This document shows, piece after piece, positions 16,765 through 24,641 of a stretch of 56,367 bases of DNA. The notes beneath the pieces are model-generated. The model did not search any database, was not told the DNA's origin, and was given only the letters and a program-made list of their open reading frames with translations. The first letter of the stretch is position 1; every line of letters begins with the position of its first letter. The translations under genes and the position numbers were made by a program. The DNA comes from UBA3775 sp964572955 (GTDB lineage Bacteria; Bacillota; Clostridia; Lachnospirales; Lachnospiraceae): positions 1-56,367 of the forward strand of contig CAZNGY010000005.1 of the NCBI GenBank assembly GCA_964572955.1, in the 5' to 3' direction.

Positions 16765-17139
16765 TTACAATTCTGCAACAACTTCCACTTCACAAAGCAC
16801 ATTCTTCGGAAGTGTTTTAACAGCTACACATGAACGTGCAGGCTTTCCGGTAAAATATTTTCCGTACACTTCGTTAAACGCTGCAAAATCATTCATATCG
16901 GCAAGAAAACAGACTGTTTTTACTGCTTTTTCAAGTCCTGTCCCTGCCGCTTCAAGAACAGCTTCAAGATTTTTGCAAACCTGTTCTGCCTGTTCACTTA
17001 TGTCTGTTCCTACTATTTCTCCCGTAGCAGGATTAATAGGAATCTGTCCCGACGTGAAACAAAGATTGCCAGCCTTTATTGCCTGAGAATATGGTCCGAT
17101 TGCCTCTGGTGCAGACTGTGTATATACTTTTTCTGCCAT
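16765..17139 (-). CDS. ridA: RidA family enamine/imine deaminase
   Basis: RidA (YjgF/YER057c/UK114) proteins hydrolyse reactive enamine and imine intermediates made by PLP enzymes. The 124-residue length is typical of the trimeric family. Signatures: SAPEAIGPYSQAI near the N-terminus, FTSGQIPINPATGE, and PARSCVAV with the conserved Arg that holds the substrate carboxylate, then the Glu in CEVEVVA. AAAGAGG precedes the ATG. It is transcribed alone from a good promoter. Confidence 0.95.
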   Translation of the reverse strand: MAEKVYTQSAPEAIGPYSQAIKAGNLCFTSGQIPINPATGEIVGTDISEQAEQVCKNLEAVLEAAGTGLEKAVKTVCFLADMNDFAAFNEVYGKYFTGKPARSCVAVKTLPKNVLCEVEVVAEL

Positions 17140-17165
17140 AATTTTACCTCTTTTCTTTTTTGACT

Positions 17166-17194
17166 ATCCTATTCTTTTTAAAACATTTTGTCAA
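17166..17194 (-). promoter_or_regulatory. Promoter of ridA
   Basis: On the minus strand a perfect TTGACA (17194-17189), a 17-base spacer and TAGGAT (17171-17166) lie about 27 bases before the start codon. Confidence 0.75.
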
Positions 17195-17216
17195 TACAGC
17201 ATCCCAGCTGCTCATT

Positions 17217-17888
17217 TTATGCAATCAAAGAAACCAGCTTTTCATACACTCCTTCTTCCTTAAGCTTTTCAGTGTCCAACGCAAAAATTCTTTTATCATC
17301 AAGGTGAAAAACAACACAATGCTCTGTTTCATAAATTGCATTTATATCTTCAAAACATACTCTTACTTCTCTGCCTTTTACATCCGTATAAACGAACTCA
17401 TCTTTTGTAATCTCTACTTTTTCATTACATCCTTTATTTACGGGAAACCTTTCGATAAATCCCAAAGTCCATAAATTTTCAGACGCCATTCTTTGCAGCG
17501 GCGGACAAAAACACCATACTATGATCAGAGTATAACATACAAGTAACGCTCTCATTGCACTTGTAAATGATCCTGTAAGTCCCGAGTAAATCATAAATGC
17601 CGCACAGGCAATACCAAACATGCCGCATATTATGGTAACTGTATCAATTCCGTCACCTTTCTTCACCGTAGTTGTTGAATGAATAAATGCCGCTTCTTCA
17701 AGTTCACTTCTGTACGCATCATTCCAAATGGTTTCTGCTGTAACCGGTTCCTGATACTGTTCGGAATCTGCCGTGTTTATATCGTCATTTTCCTTTTCGG
17801 AATATTCTCTGATATATTCATTCTCACCAGCCCCATTTTCATCGCGAATTTCATCATCCGCAATCATTTTTTCATCATTCTGTGTCAT
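17217..17888 (-). CDS. YcxB-like membrane protein with acidic N-terminus
   Basis: A 223-residue protein of unknown function. The first 65 residues are rich in Asp and Glu and probably disordered. Two hydrophobic segments (about 85-105 and 112-130) are followed by a beta-rich domain with the pattern ITKDEFVYTD...VCFEDINAIYETEHCVVFHLDDKRIFALDTEKL, which resembles the C-terminal domain of YcxB-like proteins. The start ATG 17888 is preferred because GGAGG lies seven bases upstream; the ORF extends further upstream without a ribosome site. A TGC-TAAAAT extended -10 at about 17961-17953 could be its promoter. Confidence 0.7.
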   Translation of the reverse strand: MTQNDEKMIADDEIRDENGAGENEYIREYSEKENDDINTADSEQYQEPVTAETIWNDAYRSELEEAAFIHSTTTVKKGDGIDTVTIICGMFGIACAAFMIYSGLTGSFTSAMRALLVCYTLIIVWCFCPPLQRMASENLWTLGFIERFPVNKGCNEKVEITKDEFVYTDVKGREVRVCFEDINAIYETEHCVVFHLDDKRIFALDTEKLKEEGVYEKLVSLIA

Positions 17889-18023
17889 ATTTTCCTCCGC
17901 TTTCAGGTTTCTAAAGCATTCTTCCCGAACAATCATCATTTAAATCATTCAGTGGCTATATTTTAGCACATTACATTCTTTCTTACTAGATTTATTTATA
18001 TTCAAGCCAATCCCTATTTTCTT

Positions 18024-18878
18024 TTACAGAACCGCGACAACAATTCCCGATACAACAACAGCCGCACATATCATCTTATATGTTATGTTCTTTTCATGAA
18101 ATATAAATTTTCCGCCAAGAATTGTAACCACGCATCCTGACTGTTTAATAAGCGTCATTATGGTTACCTTGCTTTCAGGCATTCCGTTAGCAATAAAGAG
18201 ACATCTGTCAGCAACAACAAACATTATACTCAACGCCCATACCCATCCGTTTTTTAAAAGACCTTTGCAGTCAATCTTTGTCCTTGTTGCAGCGACATAA
18301 ATTCCGTAAAACATAACAAGAAACAGCATGTACCAGAATTGAAGCTGGCTGGAATTCAGCTCTTTCATCAGAATCTTATCCATGAGTCCTGAAACAGAAT
18401 TTAAAATACATGAAACAATAAGAATTGCCAGATAAAACGGTTGTATTTTTTCCTCTTTCTCCGGATTTGCCTGTTTCTTCCTTCCCTTTAGCATCAAAAG
18501 ACCGAGGCATACCAGCACAAGTCCGCATAGTTTTCCCGGAGTTACCTCTTCATGAAGTACTATATACCCTAAAAGTGTCGCAAAAAGAACCCTTGACATG
18601 TCGACAATTCCCACAAAACTTATCGGAAGCATCTTTATTGCCTTGAAGCTGCATATCCATGCAATAAAAATTATAAAAGACTTAAAAGCAACAGGTATAA
18701 GCATAACCGGCCTTATTCCCATTGCATTTCTGCAGTCGGGAACTACCATCAGGAACGATAATAAAGTATAAAAAACAAGTACTTCAATGACTGTATTTTT
18801 CTGCAGAGCCTTTTTCTTGGCAATCTCCCTTGTGCCCTTTAAAAGACCGTATATCAGCACTAACAGTATCCAAATCAT
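18024..18878 (-). CDS. EamA/DMT-family transporter
   Basis: A 284-residue membrane protein of the drug/metabolite transporter superfamily with about ten transmembrane helices in two EamA repeats: the first ends near LCGLVLVCLGLLMLKG (about 117-132), followed by a charged linker, then the second half ending IFHEKNITYKMICAAVVVSGIVVAVL. The substrate is unknown. GAGGG precedes the ATG by six bases. It follows the GH113 gene by 14 bases and is the last gene of a DUF5662-GH113-EamA unit, so export or import of a mannan-type sugar is possible but only a guess. Confidence 0.88.
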   Translation of the reverse strand: MIWILLVLIYGLLKGTREIAKKKALQKNTVIEVLVFYTLLSFLMVVPDCRNAMGIRPVMLIPVAFKSFIIFIAWICSFKAIKMLPISFVGIVDMSRVLFATLLGYIVLHEEVTPGKLCGLVLVCLGLLMLKGRKKQANPEKEEKIQPFYLAILIVSCILNSVSGLMDKILMKELNSSQLQFWYMLFLVMFYGIYVAATRTKIDCKGLLKNGWVWALSIMFVVADRCLFIANGMPESKVTIMTLIKQSGCVVTILGGKFIFHEKNITYKMICAAVVVSGIVVAVL

Positions 18879-18892
18879 AATAAACCCTCAGC

Positions 18893-19879
18893 CTAGAGAT
18901 AGTATTTCTTTAATACTTCCTCAGCCTTCTTTCCGTAAATGTTAAATCCCTTATCATCACTTCTCTTCATATTTCTGCTAATCCTTATGGACCAGTCCCA
19001 CCAGAAAAATCCTGCCAGGAAGTCTGACCCATCAAACACCTCCATGCACGAATCATAGAAATCAGCCTGTTCATCCTCATCATAAGGAAGTTCATGAGAC
19101 ATGTAATCCCATGGCTGACATGCACATCCTCTGGCAGAACGACATCCGATTTCCATGAAAATTACCGGTTTATTATACCTCTCTGAAAACGCCTCCATTT
19201 CTTTCTTTACTTCAATCCAACTCGCTACCATATCTTCTTTGGTAAGATCCATGAGCGGATTTCCCGGTGTCATATGTCTCCCATCCTTCTTGTGCATCCT
19301 GAAATATGCACTTGTTCCCAAATAATCAAGCTCATCATACCACTTTGCATCCATTTCATGCCCATGATTTGTATTATAGGTAAGAGGTCCTCCATAAACT
19401 GCTCTTACTTTTGAGATAAGATTTCTCCAATGCTTTTCCTGTGCCTCCGTGCCAAGCATCTCACAACCCAGACAAAACATTTCACATCCGGTATACTCAG
19501 CTATTTCAGCATATCTTGTCATAAATCCGGTATATTCATGAAACCATTTATCCCATGCTTCTTCATTGTCTCCAAAACAGATATCAGCTCTCCAGCTTCC
19601 GTCATCGCAGTTTATCATAGGTTTAAGACACACCTTCATTTCATTCTCATGTACGAACTTTATAAATTCAATAAGCTCAACATCTGTCACATTTCTATTG
19701 TAATCAATCCTTATTTCCTGTGAATCAACCTTTTTTACACGCTGGTCAACACAAAGTGCTATCCATCTTGTGCCGTTTTCTTTTAAAATCATAAGTGAAT
19801 TTCTCGCCATTTCCCCGGCCAATTCACCTCTCCTTGTTCCGTATGCAAAACTGAATCCTTTTATACTGTAATTACTCAT
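18893..19879 (-). CDS. GH113-like glycoside hydrolase (mannanase-type)
   Basis: A 328-residue TIM-barrel hydrolase resembling family GH113, whose characterised members cleave beta-1,4-mannan or manno-oligosaccharides. Supporting motifs are FCLGCEMLGTE with the probable acid/base Glu140, LTYNTNHGHE, LDYLGTSAYFRM, and VIFMEIGCRSARG with the probable nucleophile Glu243, then a late GFFWWDWS motif on strand eight. There is no signal peptide, so it acts in the cytoplasm, probably on imported oligosaccharides. GGAGG precedes the ATG. A strict family assignment needs a profile search; another clan GH-A family is the alternative. Confidence 0.78.
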   Translation of the reverse strand: MSNYSIKGFSFAYGTRRGELAGEMARNSLMILKENGTRWIALCVDQRVKKVDSQEIRIDYNRNVTDVELIEFIKFVHENEMKVCLKPMINCDDGSWRADICFGDNEEAWDKWFHEYTGFMTRYAEIAEYTGCEMFCLGCEMLGTEAQEKHWRNLISKVRAVYGGPLTYNTNHGHEMDAKWYDELDYLGTSAYFRMHKKDGRHMTPGNPLMDLTKEDMVASWIEVKKEMEAFSERYNKPVIFMEIGCRSARGCACQPWDYMSHELPYDEDEQADFYDSCMEVFDGSDFLAGFFWWDWSIRISRNMKRSDDKGFNIYGKKAEEVLKKYYL

Positions 19880-19889
19880 TCTTCCTCCA

Positions 19890-20543
19890 TTAACGTGAAC
19901 AAAACTTCTTTATTGCCCTGCCGCCTCTTTTCAATTCACCTGAAACTTCTTCCAGAGCATGATCACAAATGTTTACATACTGCTTCATACTCTTTTTACG
20001 TTTCATGTATCTGTCCTTCATTATAAGTTCTTCTTTCATGTATTTAAATGTAACATCTTCTCCTTTTTCAGCAAGCATGGTTAAAATTTCACATAAAAGT
20101 TTTGAACTCTCCGGGTGGATTATATAATGCTTCACCGAACTGTTATAGTAATCCAATGGTGCTCTGTCAGTATATTCTTCCTTCATGTAAACTTTGCTGG
20201 CTGCAATTCTGTCACATGCCATTTCAACAACATACTTTACCGGCATTTTCATTCCTGCCATGTTCCCGTTTTCCTCGAGACTGTAATCTATCCAGTACTC
20301 AAGATGGTGTTTGTTTCTTCCTTTATGATGCAGCCATGCCATACTCACACCGTTAATTTTTCTCTCTGCAGTGTTCGGACTGCAATTTCCCTGATAGTAT
20401 ACCGCTCCCCTTACAAACTCGACAGGAGAATACTTTGACAGATCGTGCATCACTCCCTGACTGTATAAGCCTGCCCTGAAACAGTTTTTCATTACCTCAA
20501 TTTTATGTTCCGTTATTGTCTTAAAATGACCTGATATATTCAT
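19890..20543 (-). CDS. DUF5662 family protein
   Basis: A 217-residue soluble protein matching the DUF5662 family of Firmicutes, of unknown function. It has several conserved His and Asp residues in an HD-like arrangement: HKIEVMKNCF, MHDLSKYSPVEF, MAWLHHKGRNKHHLEYWIDY and MACDRIAASKVY, which suggest metal binding. Start ATG 20543 is chosen for the AAAGGAGG seven bases upstream and because the promoter's start point lies downstream of most of the longer ORF. It heads the unit with the GH113 and EamA genes. Confidence 0.75.
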   Translation of the reverse strand: MNISGHFKTITEHKIEVMKNCFRAGLYSQGVMHDLSKYSPVEFVRGAVYYQGNCSPNTAERKINGVSMAWLHHKGRNKHHLEYWIDYSLEENGNMAGMKMPVKYVVEMACDRIAASKVYMKEEYTDRAPLDYYNSSVKHYIIHPESSKLLCEILTMLAEKGEDVTFKYMKEELIMKDRYMKRKKSMKQYVNICDHALEEVSGELKRGGRAIKKFCSR

Positions 20544-20609
20544 ATAATACCTCCTTTCATTTTCTGCATATAAAACTAATAATTTGCAATTCCATTCAAA
20601 ACCCTCGCC

Positions 20610-20637
20610 ATTATAAATCATTTCCTAAAAAAATCAA
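20610..20637 (-). promoter_or_regulatory. Promoter of the DUF5662-GH113-EamA unit
   Basis: On the minus strand TTGATT (20637-20632), a 16-base spacer and a perfect TATAAT (20615-20610) precede the gene; transcription should begin near 20603. Confidence 0.65.
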
Positions 20638-20719
20638 TACAACGATATTTATATATTGTCAGTTACATCCCCATATTCAGTTATCTCAATTATTTATTCA
20701 TATTAAATCTCATAAATAA

Positions 20720-20748
20720 TTGCAAAAAATCCCACACTGGTATATAAT
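20720..20748 (+). promoter_or_regulatory. Probable promoter of the cation efflux gene
   Basis: TTGCAA (20720-20725) and a perfect TATAAT (20743-20748) are 17 bases apart. The leader to the start codon would be about 140 bases. No recognisable metal riboswitch (for example yybP-ykoY type) is seen in it. Confidence 0.55.
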
Positions 20749-20895
20749 CGTCAGAATATCATAACATATATATCAGATAATGTCATTTTAAGAGACTTCC
20801 TCTGTACGCAAATGCAGATTTCTTATCCCATCTGACAAAATTTTTATGCTGTTACTACACAAAAATAAACTGATATATATGAAACGGAGGTATAT

Positions 20896-21834
20896 ATGAA
20901 TCAGGAAGACGAAAAAAAACTTGCATACAAAGTTTCCCTTGTAAGCATAGCCGTTAATATCATACTTTCGATAGTAAAAGCCGCAATAGGTATCTGCGGT
21001 CACTCCAAGGCATTGATTTCCGACGCCATCCATTCGGTTTCTGACATATTCAGTACCATTGTCGTCATTATCGGATTCCGACTTTCGAGAAAAGAAACCG
21101 ATTCCGACCACCCTTATGGTCACGAACGCATGGAATGCGTTGCTGCAGTCCTACTCGCTACCATGCTTGCAGTAACAGGCGGTATACTTGGAGAATCAGG
21201 TATTATTTCCCTTATAAAGCACGATTACAATTCAAAATCAATTCCGGGAATTCTTACAATATTTGCAGCAATTCTAAGTATTGTCATTAAAGAAGGAATG
21301 TTCTGGTACACACGTCATGCCGCAAAAAAAATCAATTCAGATTCTCTTATGGCTGATGCATGGCATCATCGTTCCGATGCTTTTTCGTCGGTCGGCTCCC
21401 TTATAGGCATACTTTTTGCCAGAAACGGTTTCCCTGCCGGTGACAGCATTGCATGTATCATTATAAGCATTCTTATTTTGAAAGCGGCAATAGATATCTA
21501 CATGGATTCATTCCGTAAAATGGTTGATCACTGCTGCGATGATGAAACCGTAAACAAAATCTATGAGGACGTCATGTCTGTAGACGGTGTCAAAGGCATT
21601 CACACACTGAAAACCAGAATGTTCGGTTCAAAAATATACGTCGACATTGAGCTCTATGTCGACGGGCATATAACCCTGTTTGAGGCTCACGATATTTCTG
21701 AAGCCGTACACAATTACATTGAATCCATGTATCCCGAAATCAAACACTGCATGATACATGCAGAGCCTGCCGAACAAAAGGAATTCGATGAAGAAAACGA
21801 AATAAAAGAAACAATCCGCAAACTGAACGGATAA
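20896..21834 (+). CDS. Cation diffusion facilitator family transporter
   Basis: A 312-residue CDF protein that exports divalent metal ions (zinc, manganese, iron or similar) in exchange for protons. Six transmembrane helices carry the metal-site motifs: DAIHSVSD in helix 2 (Asp and His/Asp four apart), HPYGHERME after helix 3, and ADAWHHRSDAFSS in helix 5 (HxxxD). The C-terminal cytoplasmic domain (about 210-300) has conserved His residues, including KHCMIHAEP. The combination DxxxD in helix 2 and HxxxD in helix 5 does not by itself settle the metal. ACGGAGGT precedes the ATG. Confidence 0.93.
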   Translation: MNQEDEKKLAYKVSLVSIAVNIILSIVKAAIGICGHSKALISDAIHSVSDIFSTIVVIIGFRLSRKETDSDHPYGHERMECVAAVLLATMLAVTGGILGESGIISLIKHDYNSKSIPGILTIFAAILSIVIKEGMFWYTRHAAKKINSDSLMADAWHHRSDAFSSVGSLIGILFARNGFPAGDSIACIIISILILKAAIDIYMDSFRKMVDHCCDDETVNKIYEDVMSVDGVKGIHTLKTRMFGSKIYVDIELYVDGHITLFEAHDISEAVHNYIESMYPEIKHCMIHAEPAEQKEFDEENEIKETIRKLNG

Positions 21835-21855
21835 CGTCCGGTTTGCGGATTTATT
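21814..21855 (+). terminator. Terminator overlapping the end of the cation efflux gene
   Basis: ATCCGCAAACTG and CGGTTTGCGGAT (21839-21850) form a twelve-pair stem whose loop contains the stop codon, followed by TTATT. The converging CapA gene ends four bases beyond. Confidence 0.75.
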
Positions 21856-22993
21856 AAGGTTTTAACACATTTCCCTGCGAATCCACACTGAGATTTATTG
21901 CATATTGATTTATAAGATTACGTACATTATCAGTATCTGCATCCCTTACATAAAAATCATAAGTCAGGCACGGCAGGATTGATGCCGTAAACGACCCGTC
22001 AACATCAATCGTGATTGTAACAATCATTGTATCCCTTGTATAATTCGTAAACAGAAAATTTCCCATTCCATAGAAAATCAGTCCGTCATTATACCATTCA
22101 GCTCCCTGCAGAACATGTGCATGATCACCAATTATTACATCTGCTCCTGCATCTATAAGCGCCCTTGCATATTGTTTCTGTGTTTCGTTTTGGTTATTTT
22201 CAAGTTCATTTCCAAAATGAAGCATAACAACCACCAGATCGCATTTTTCTTTTGCTTCCTTGATATTCTCAAGCATAAGCTGATATGTATCAGACCATGT
22301 ATATAACGCATTCATCCCCGGCTTTGTATCTCCTGCTATCCATGAAACATCCGTTATAACCTGATTTGAAGCAAAAAAAGCAATCTTTTTATTGCCTGCT
22401 TTAAGTATTTTTGCTTCACCGGCATTATACTTATTCACACCGCCCCCAACATATCTTATACCTAAATCAGTCAGTGTATTAAGAGTATCCAAAAATCCCT
22501 GTTCACCATAATCAAACATATGATTGTTTGCAATACAAGCCAAATCAACGCCTAACTCCCTCAGAATCATATCATTTTCCACAGGTGCCTGCTCAATCCA
22601 CGTCTGATACGTCAGTTTATTTTCAGGTCCGATATCTGTAGAACAGTATTCGTGATTCACAACCATTATGTCACTGTTCTGGAAGATATCAATAACTTTT
22701 TCTGACATTATGCCCTCAAGCCCCGCTGCCTTGTATTTGTTATAGACTGTCTCTCCGCAGAATACATCTCCTACAAATGACACCGTCACCGGTCTGACAG
22801 GTTCTATTTCCGGAAGTTCATCAACCTCATTTTTCGGATTTTCACTTTCAGCTGACTGTGATATTTGTGCTCCGTATTCACCACTTCCGTCTTCAGGCAC
22901 ACCTCCGTCATCTCCAACTGTCTTCAACCCGCATGCCGTAATTACTACAGCAATGCATAAAATCGTATATACCAATACTAATCTTCTATTCAT
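21854..22993 (-). CDS. CapA-family lipoprotein (metallophosphatase fold)
   Basis: A 379-residue surface lipoprotein related to CapA/PgsA of poly-gamma-glutamate capsule synthesis; many such proteins in Clostridia are uncharacterised. A hydrophobic signal ends in the lipobox ITAC (Cys21). Family motifs: VTVSFVGDVFCGE (about 74-86), VVNHEYC, ANNHMFDYGEQGFLDTL, HFGNE, and DVIIGDHAHVLQGAEWYNDGLIFYGMGNFLF, which supply the metal-binding Asp, Asn and His residues. Start ATG 22993 overlaps the end of the signal peptidase gene and has AAGGGG just upstream. The three genes from the methionine synthase domain through CapA overlap, so they form one operon. Confidence 0.88.
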   Translation of the reverse strand: MNRRLVLVYTILCIAVVITACGLKTVGDDGGVPEDGSGEYGAQISQSAESENPKNEVDELPEIEPVRPVTVSFVGDVFCGETVYNKYKAAGLEGIMSEKVIDIFQNSDIMVVNHEYCSTDIGPENKLTYQTWIEQAPVENDMILRELGVDLACIANNHMFDYGEQGFLDTLNTLTDLGIRYVGGGVNKYNAGEAKILKAGNKKIAFFASNQVITDVSWIAGDTKPGMNALYTWSDTYQLMLENIKEAKEKCDLVVVMLHFGNELENNQNETQKQYARALIDAGADVIIGDHAHVLQGAEWYNDGLIFYGMGNFLFTNYTRDTMIVTITIDVDGSFTASILPCLTYDFYVRDADTDNVRNLINQYAINLSVDSQGNVLKP

Positions 22994-23696
22994 TCCCCTT
23001 ATCAAAATCTCCGATTTTCGTTAACGGCCAAAGCCTTACTACTGCATGTCCCGATATTTCGTCACGACTTATACCTCCGATAGAACGGCTGTCCATTGAA
23101 TTATACCTGTTGTCGCCCATACAAAAATACTCGTCATCTTCCAAGGTATAAGAGCCATCCTTATTATTAGGGCAGAGAATCATTTTGGATTTCACCATTC
23201 CGGAAAAATACCCATAAGGATCATCAAGCCTGTATGTATCGCCGTCCGCAGGCGTAATCCATATTGCGTCATTCTCGTCAACATATATGGTTTCTCCCGG
23301 AAGACCGATTATTCTTTTAATAAGAAGTCTGCCATCTGCGGGCGAATTAAGTGTAACAACATCGAATCTCTCCGGTTCATAGCCCAATTTAACCGCAAGT
23401 ACAATATTCTTGTTTTCCAAGGTATCGTTCATTGAGTCTCCGTCAACAATTATGGGCTGAACTATCCATTTTTTTAACACAAGTGCTATACAAAGAGCAA
23501 TTGCCGCATATGCCGCTGTCTCAAGCACATTTTCAAGAAGACTCTTTTCTTCCTCCCTGCGTTTTTTCTCTGCCTTTTTCTCAGCACGCCTTGCTTTTCT
23601 CAGCTCTTTTGCAGAAATAGTTTCTTTTTCTATTTTCTCACTTATGAAATCTGCACTTTCTTTCTCTGTTTTAGCCGACATTTTCTTTTCTTCCAT
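22986..23696 (-). CDS. lepB: Signal peptidase I
   Basis: A membrane-bound serine protease that removes signal peptides from exported proteins. The 236-residue form has a long, highly charged cytoplasmic N-terminus (about residues 1-55, with RKARRAEKKAEKKRREEEK), one transmembrane helix (about 59-76), then the catalytic Ser88 in VDGDSMNDTL and Lys127 in LLIKRIIGLPGE, followed by MGDNRYNSMDSRSIG. The ATG at 23696 is preferred because GAGGG lies eight bases before it; an ATG at 23711 overlapping the previous stop is the alternative. It is a Gram-positive (SipS-type) enzyme with one membrane anchor. Confidence 0.93.
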   Translation of the reverse strand: MEEKKMSAKTEKESADFISEKIEKETISAKELRKARRAEKKAEKKRREEEKSLLENVLETAAYAAIALCIALVLKKWIVQPIIVDGDSMNDTLENKNIVLAVKLGYEPERFDVVTLNSPADGRLLIKRIIGLPGETIYVDENDAIWITPADGDTYRLDDPYGYFSGMVKSKMILCPNNKDGSYTLEDDEYFCMGDNRYNSMDSRSIGGISRDEISGHAVVRLWPLTKIGDFDKGNE

Positions 23697-23707
23697 ATTT
23701 ATTTCCC

Positions 23708-24436
23708 TCATTTACCAGTTTCTTTTTCGTCATTCCTGCCGGCAGACATGGAACACGAATCCTTCATTCTGCACTTTGAACAGACTGAAGCATCTCCGCA
23801 TCCTTTTCCTTCCGGAATAACTGTACTTATGTTTCCTGATATAGCTTTTTCTATTGATTTAAGACCAAAAACCGCCGTAATCGTTTTTACCGGTATAAGC
23901 ATTCCTCCTTCAGAAAGGCTTACACCTGCACGCTTTCCGGCTTCAAGCACATCCAGTATTTCCTGCTGCTGAGTCAAAGGCAAATCTCCATATCCCGGAC
24001 TGAATCTCATTGTCTGAACATACTCTGGCATCTTTTCCCTTATGTAAACCTGTATACTGTCACATACCTGGTCAACCGCAACACTTGCACACGCATCATA
24101 CACCAGTGCCAAGGGCATATTTGTTATCTGGAGTGCCTTTATTCTTGTATCGACATAACTTGAAATTGTTGCACACATTACGACAACCTTATCACAATCT
24201 TTTAGAAGATCACGGATGTCGTCACCTTTAAGTACAAGGCTTGTTCCCTCAACAACAGTTCCTTCATCATTGAAACTCACGTCTTCTATGTCGCATACAT
24301 ATGCAACTTTTGAATCTTTTTGCAGAAGCCTTTCCGCTTCATCAAAAAGACCGGTCATAACCTCATTCATATCATCTTTTTTCATTCCCATGTATCTTGC
24401 AGCCGTGACACGATCTATTTCCTTAACCTCTATCAA
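23708..24436 (-). CDS. Stand-alone methionine synthase reactivation (activation) domain
   Basis: A 242-residue protein equivalent to the C-terminal activation domain of cobalamin-dependent MetH, which binds S-adenosylmethionine to re-methylate oxidised cob(II)alamin. The diagnostic stretch is RFSPGYGDLPLTQQQ followed by GVSLSEGGMLIPVKTITAVFGL. In some anaerobes this domain is encoded apart from a shorter MetH; no metH is seen in this window. The C-terminus carries a cysteine cluster CX5CX2CX5C (in CGDASVCSKCRMKDSC), a possible metal or cluster site. The start is a TTG at 24436 with GGAGG six bases upstream. It leads an overlapping operon with lepB and the CapA gene. Confidence 0.85.
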   Translation of the reverse strand: MIEVKEIDRVTAARYMGMKKDDMNEVMTGLFDEAERLLQKDSKVAYVCDIEDVSFNDEGTVVEGTSLVLKGDDIRDLLKDCDKVVVMCATISSYVDTRIKALQITNMPLALVYDACASVAVDQVCDSIQVYIREKMPEYVQTMRFSPGYGDLPLTQQQEILDVLEAGKRAGVSLSEGGMLIPVKTITAVFGLKSIEKAISGNISTVIPEGKGCGDASVCSKCRMKDSCSMSAGRNDEKETGK

Positions 24437-24473
24437 AACAAACCTCCGAAGTAACTAAGATTTATATCAGTCT

Positions 24474-24502
24474 ATTTTAATATTATTTTCCTTTTAAGTA
24501 AA
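24474..24502 (-). promoter_or_regulatory. Probable promoter of the reactivation domain-lepB-capA operon
   Basis: On the minus strand TTTACT (24502-24497), a 17-base spacer and TAAAAT (24479-24474) lie about 35 bases before the TTG start. Confidence 0.55.
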
Positions 24503-24580
24503 GAGAAAATCCTTTATATATACGGTTTCAACATACATTCCGGCACAATTTTAAGAGTTTGCCGCAATTCGGCCTTTTTC

Positions 24581-24614
24581 AAAAAAGAGCAGGCTCCCCA
24601 CAAGCCTGCTCTTA
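24581..24614 (-). terminator. Terminator of the glgCD operon
   Basis: On the minus strand GAGCAGGC and GCCTGCTC form an eight-base GC-rich stem with a nine-base loop, followed by TTTTTT (24586-24581). It lies 28 bases after the glgD stop. Confidence 0.92.
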
Positions 24615-24641
24615 GCTTACCCCTTTTTCTCCGAAAGAGTT

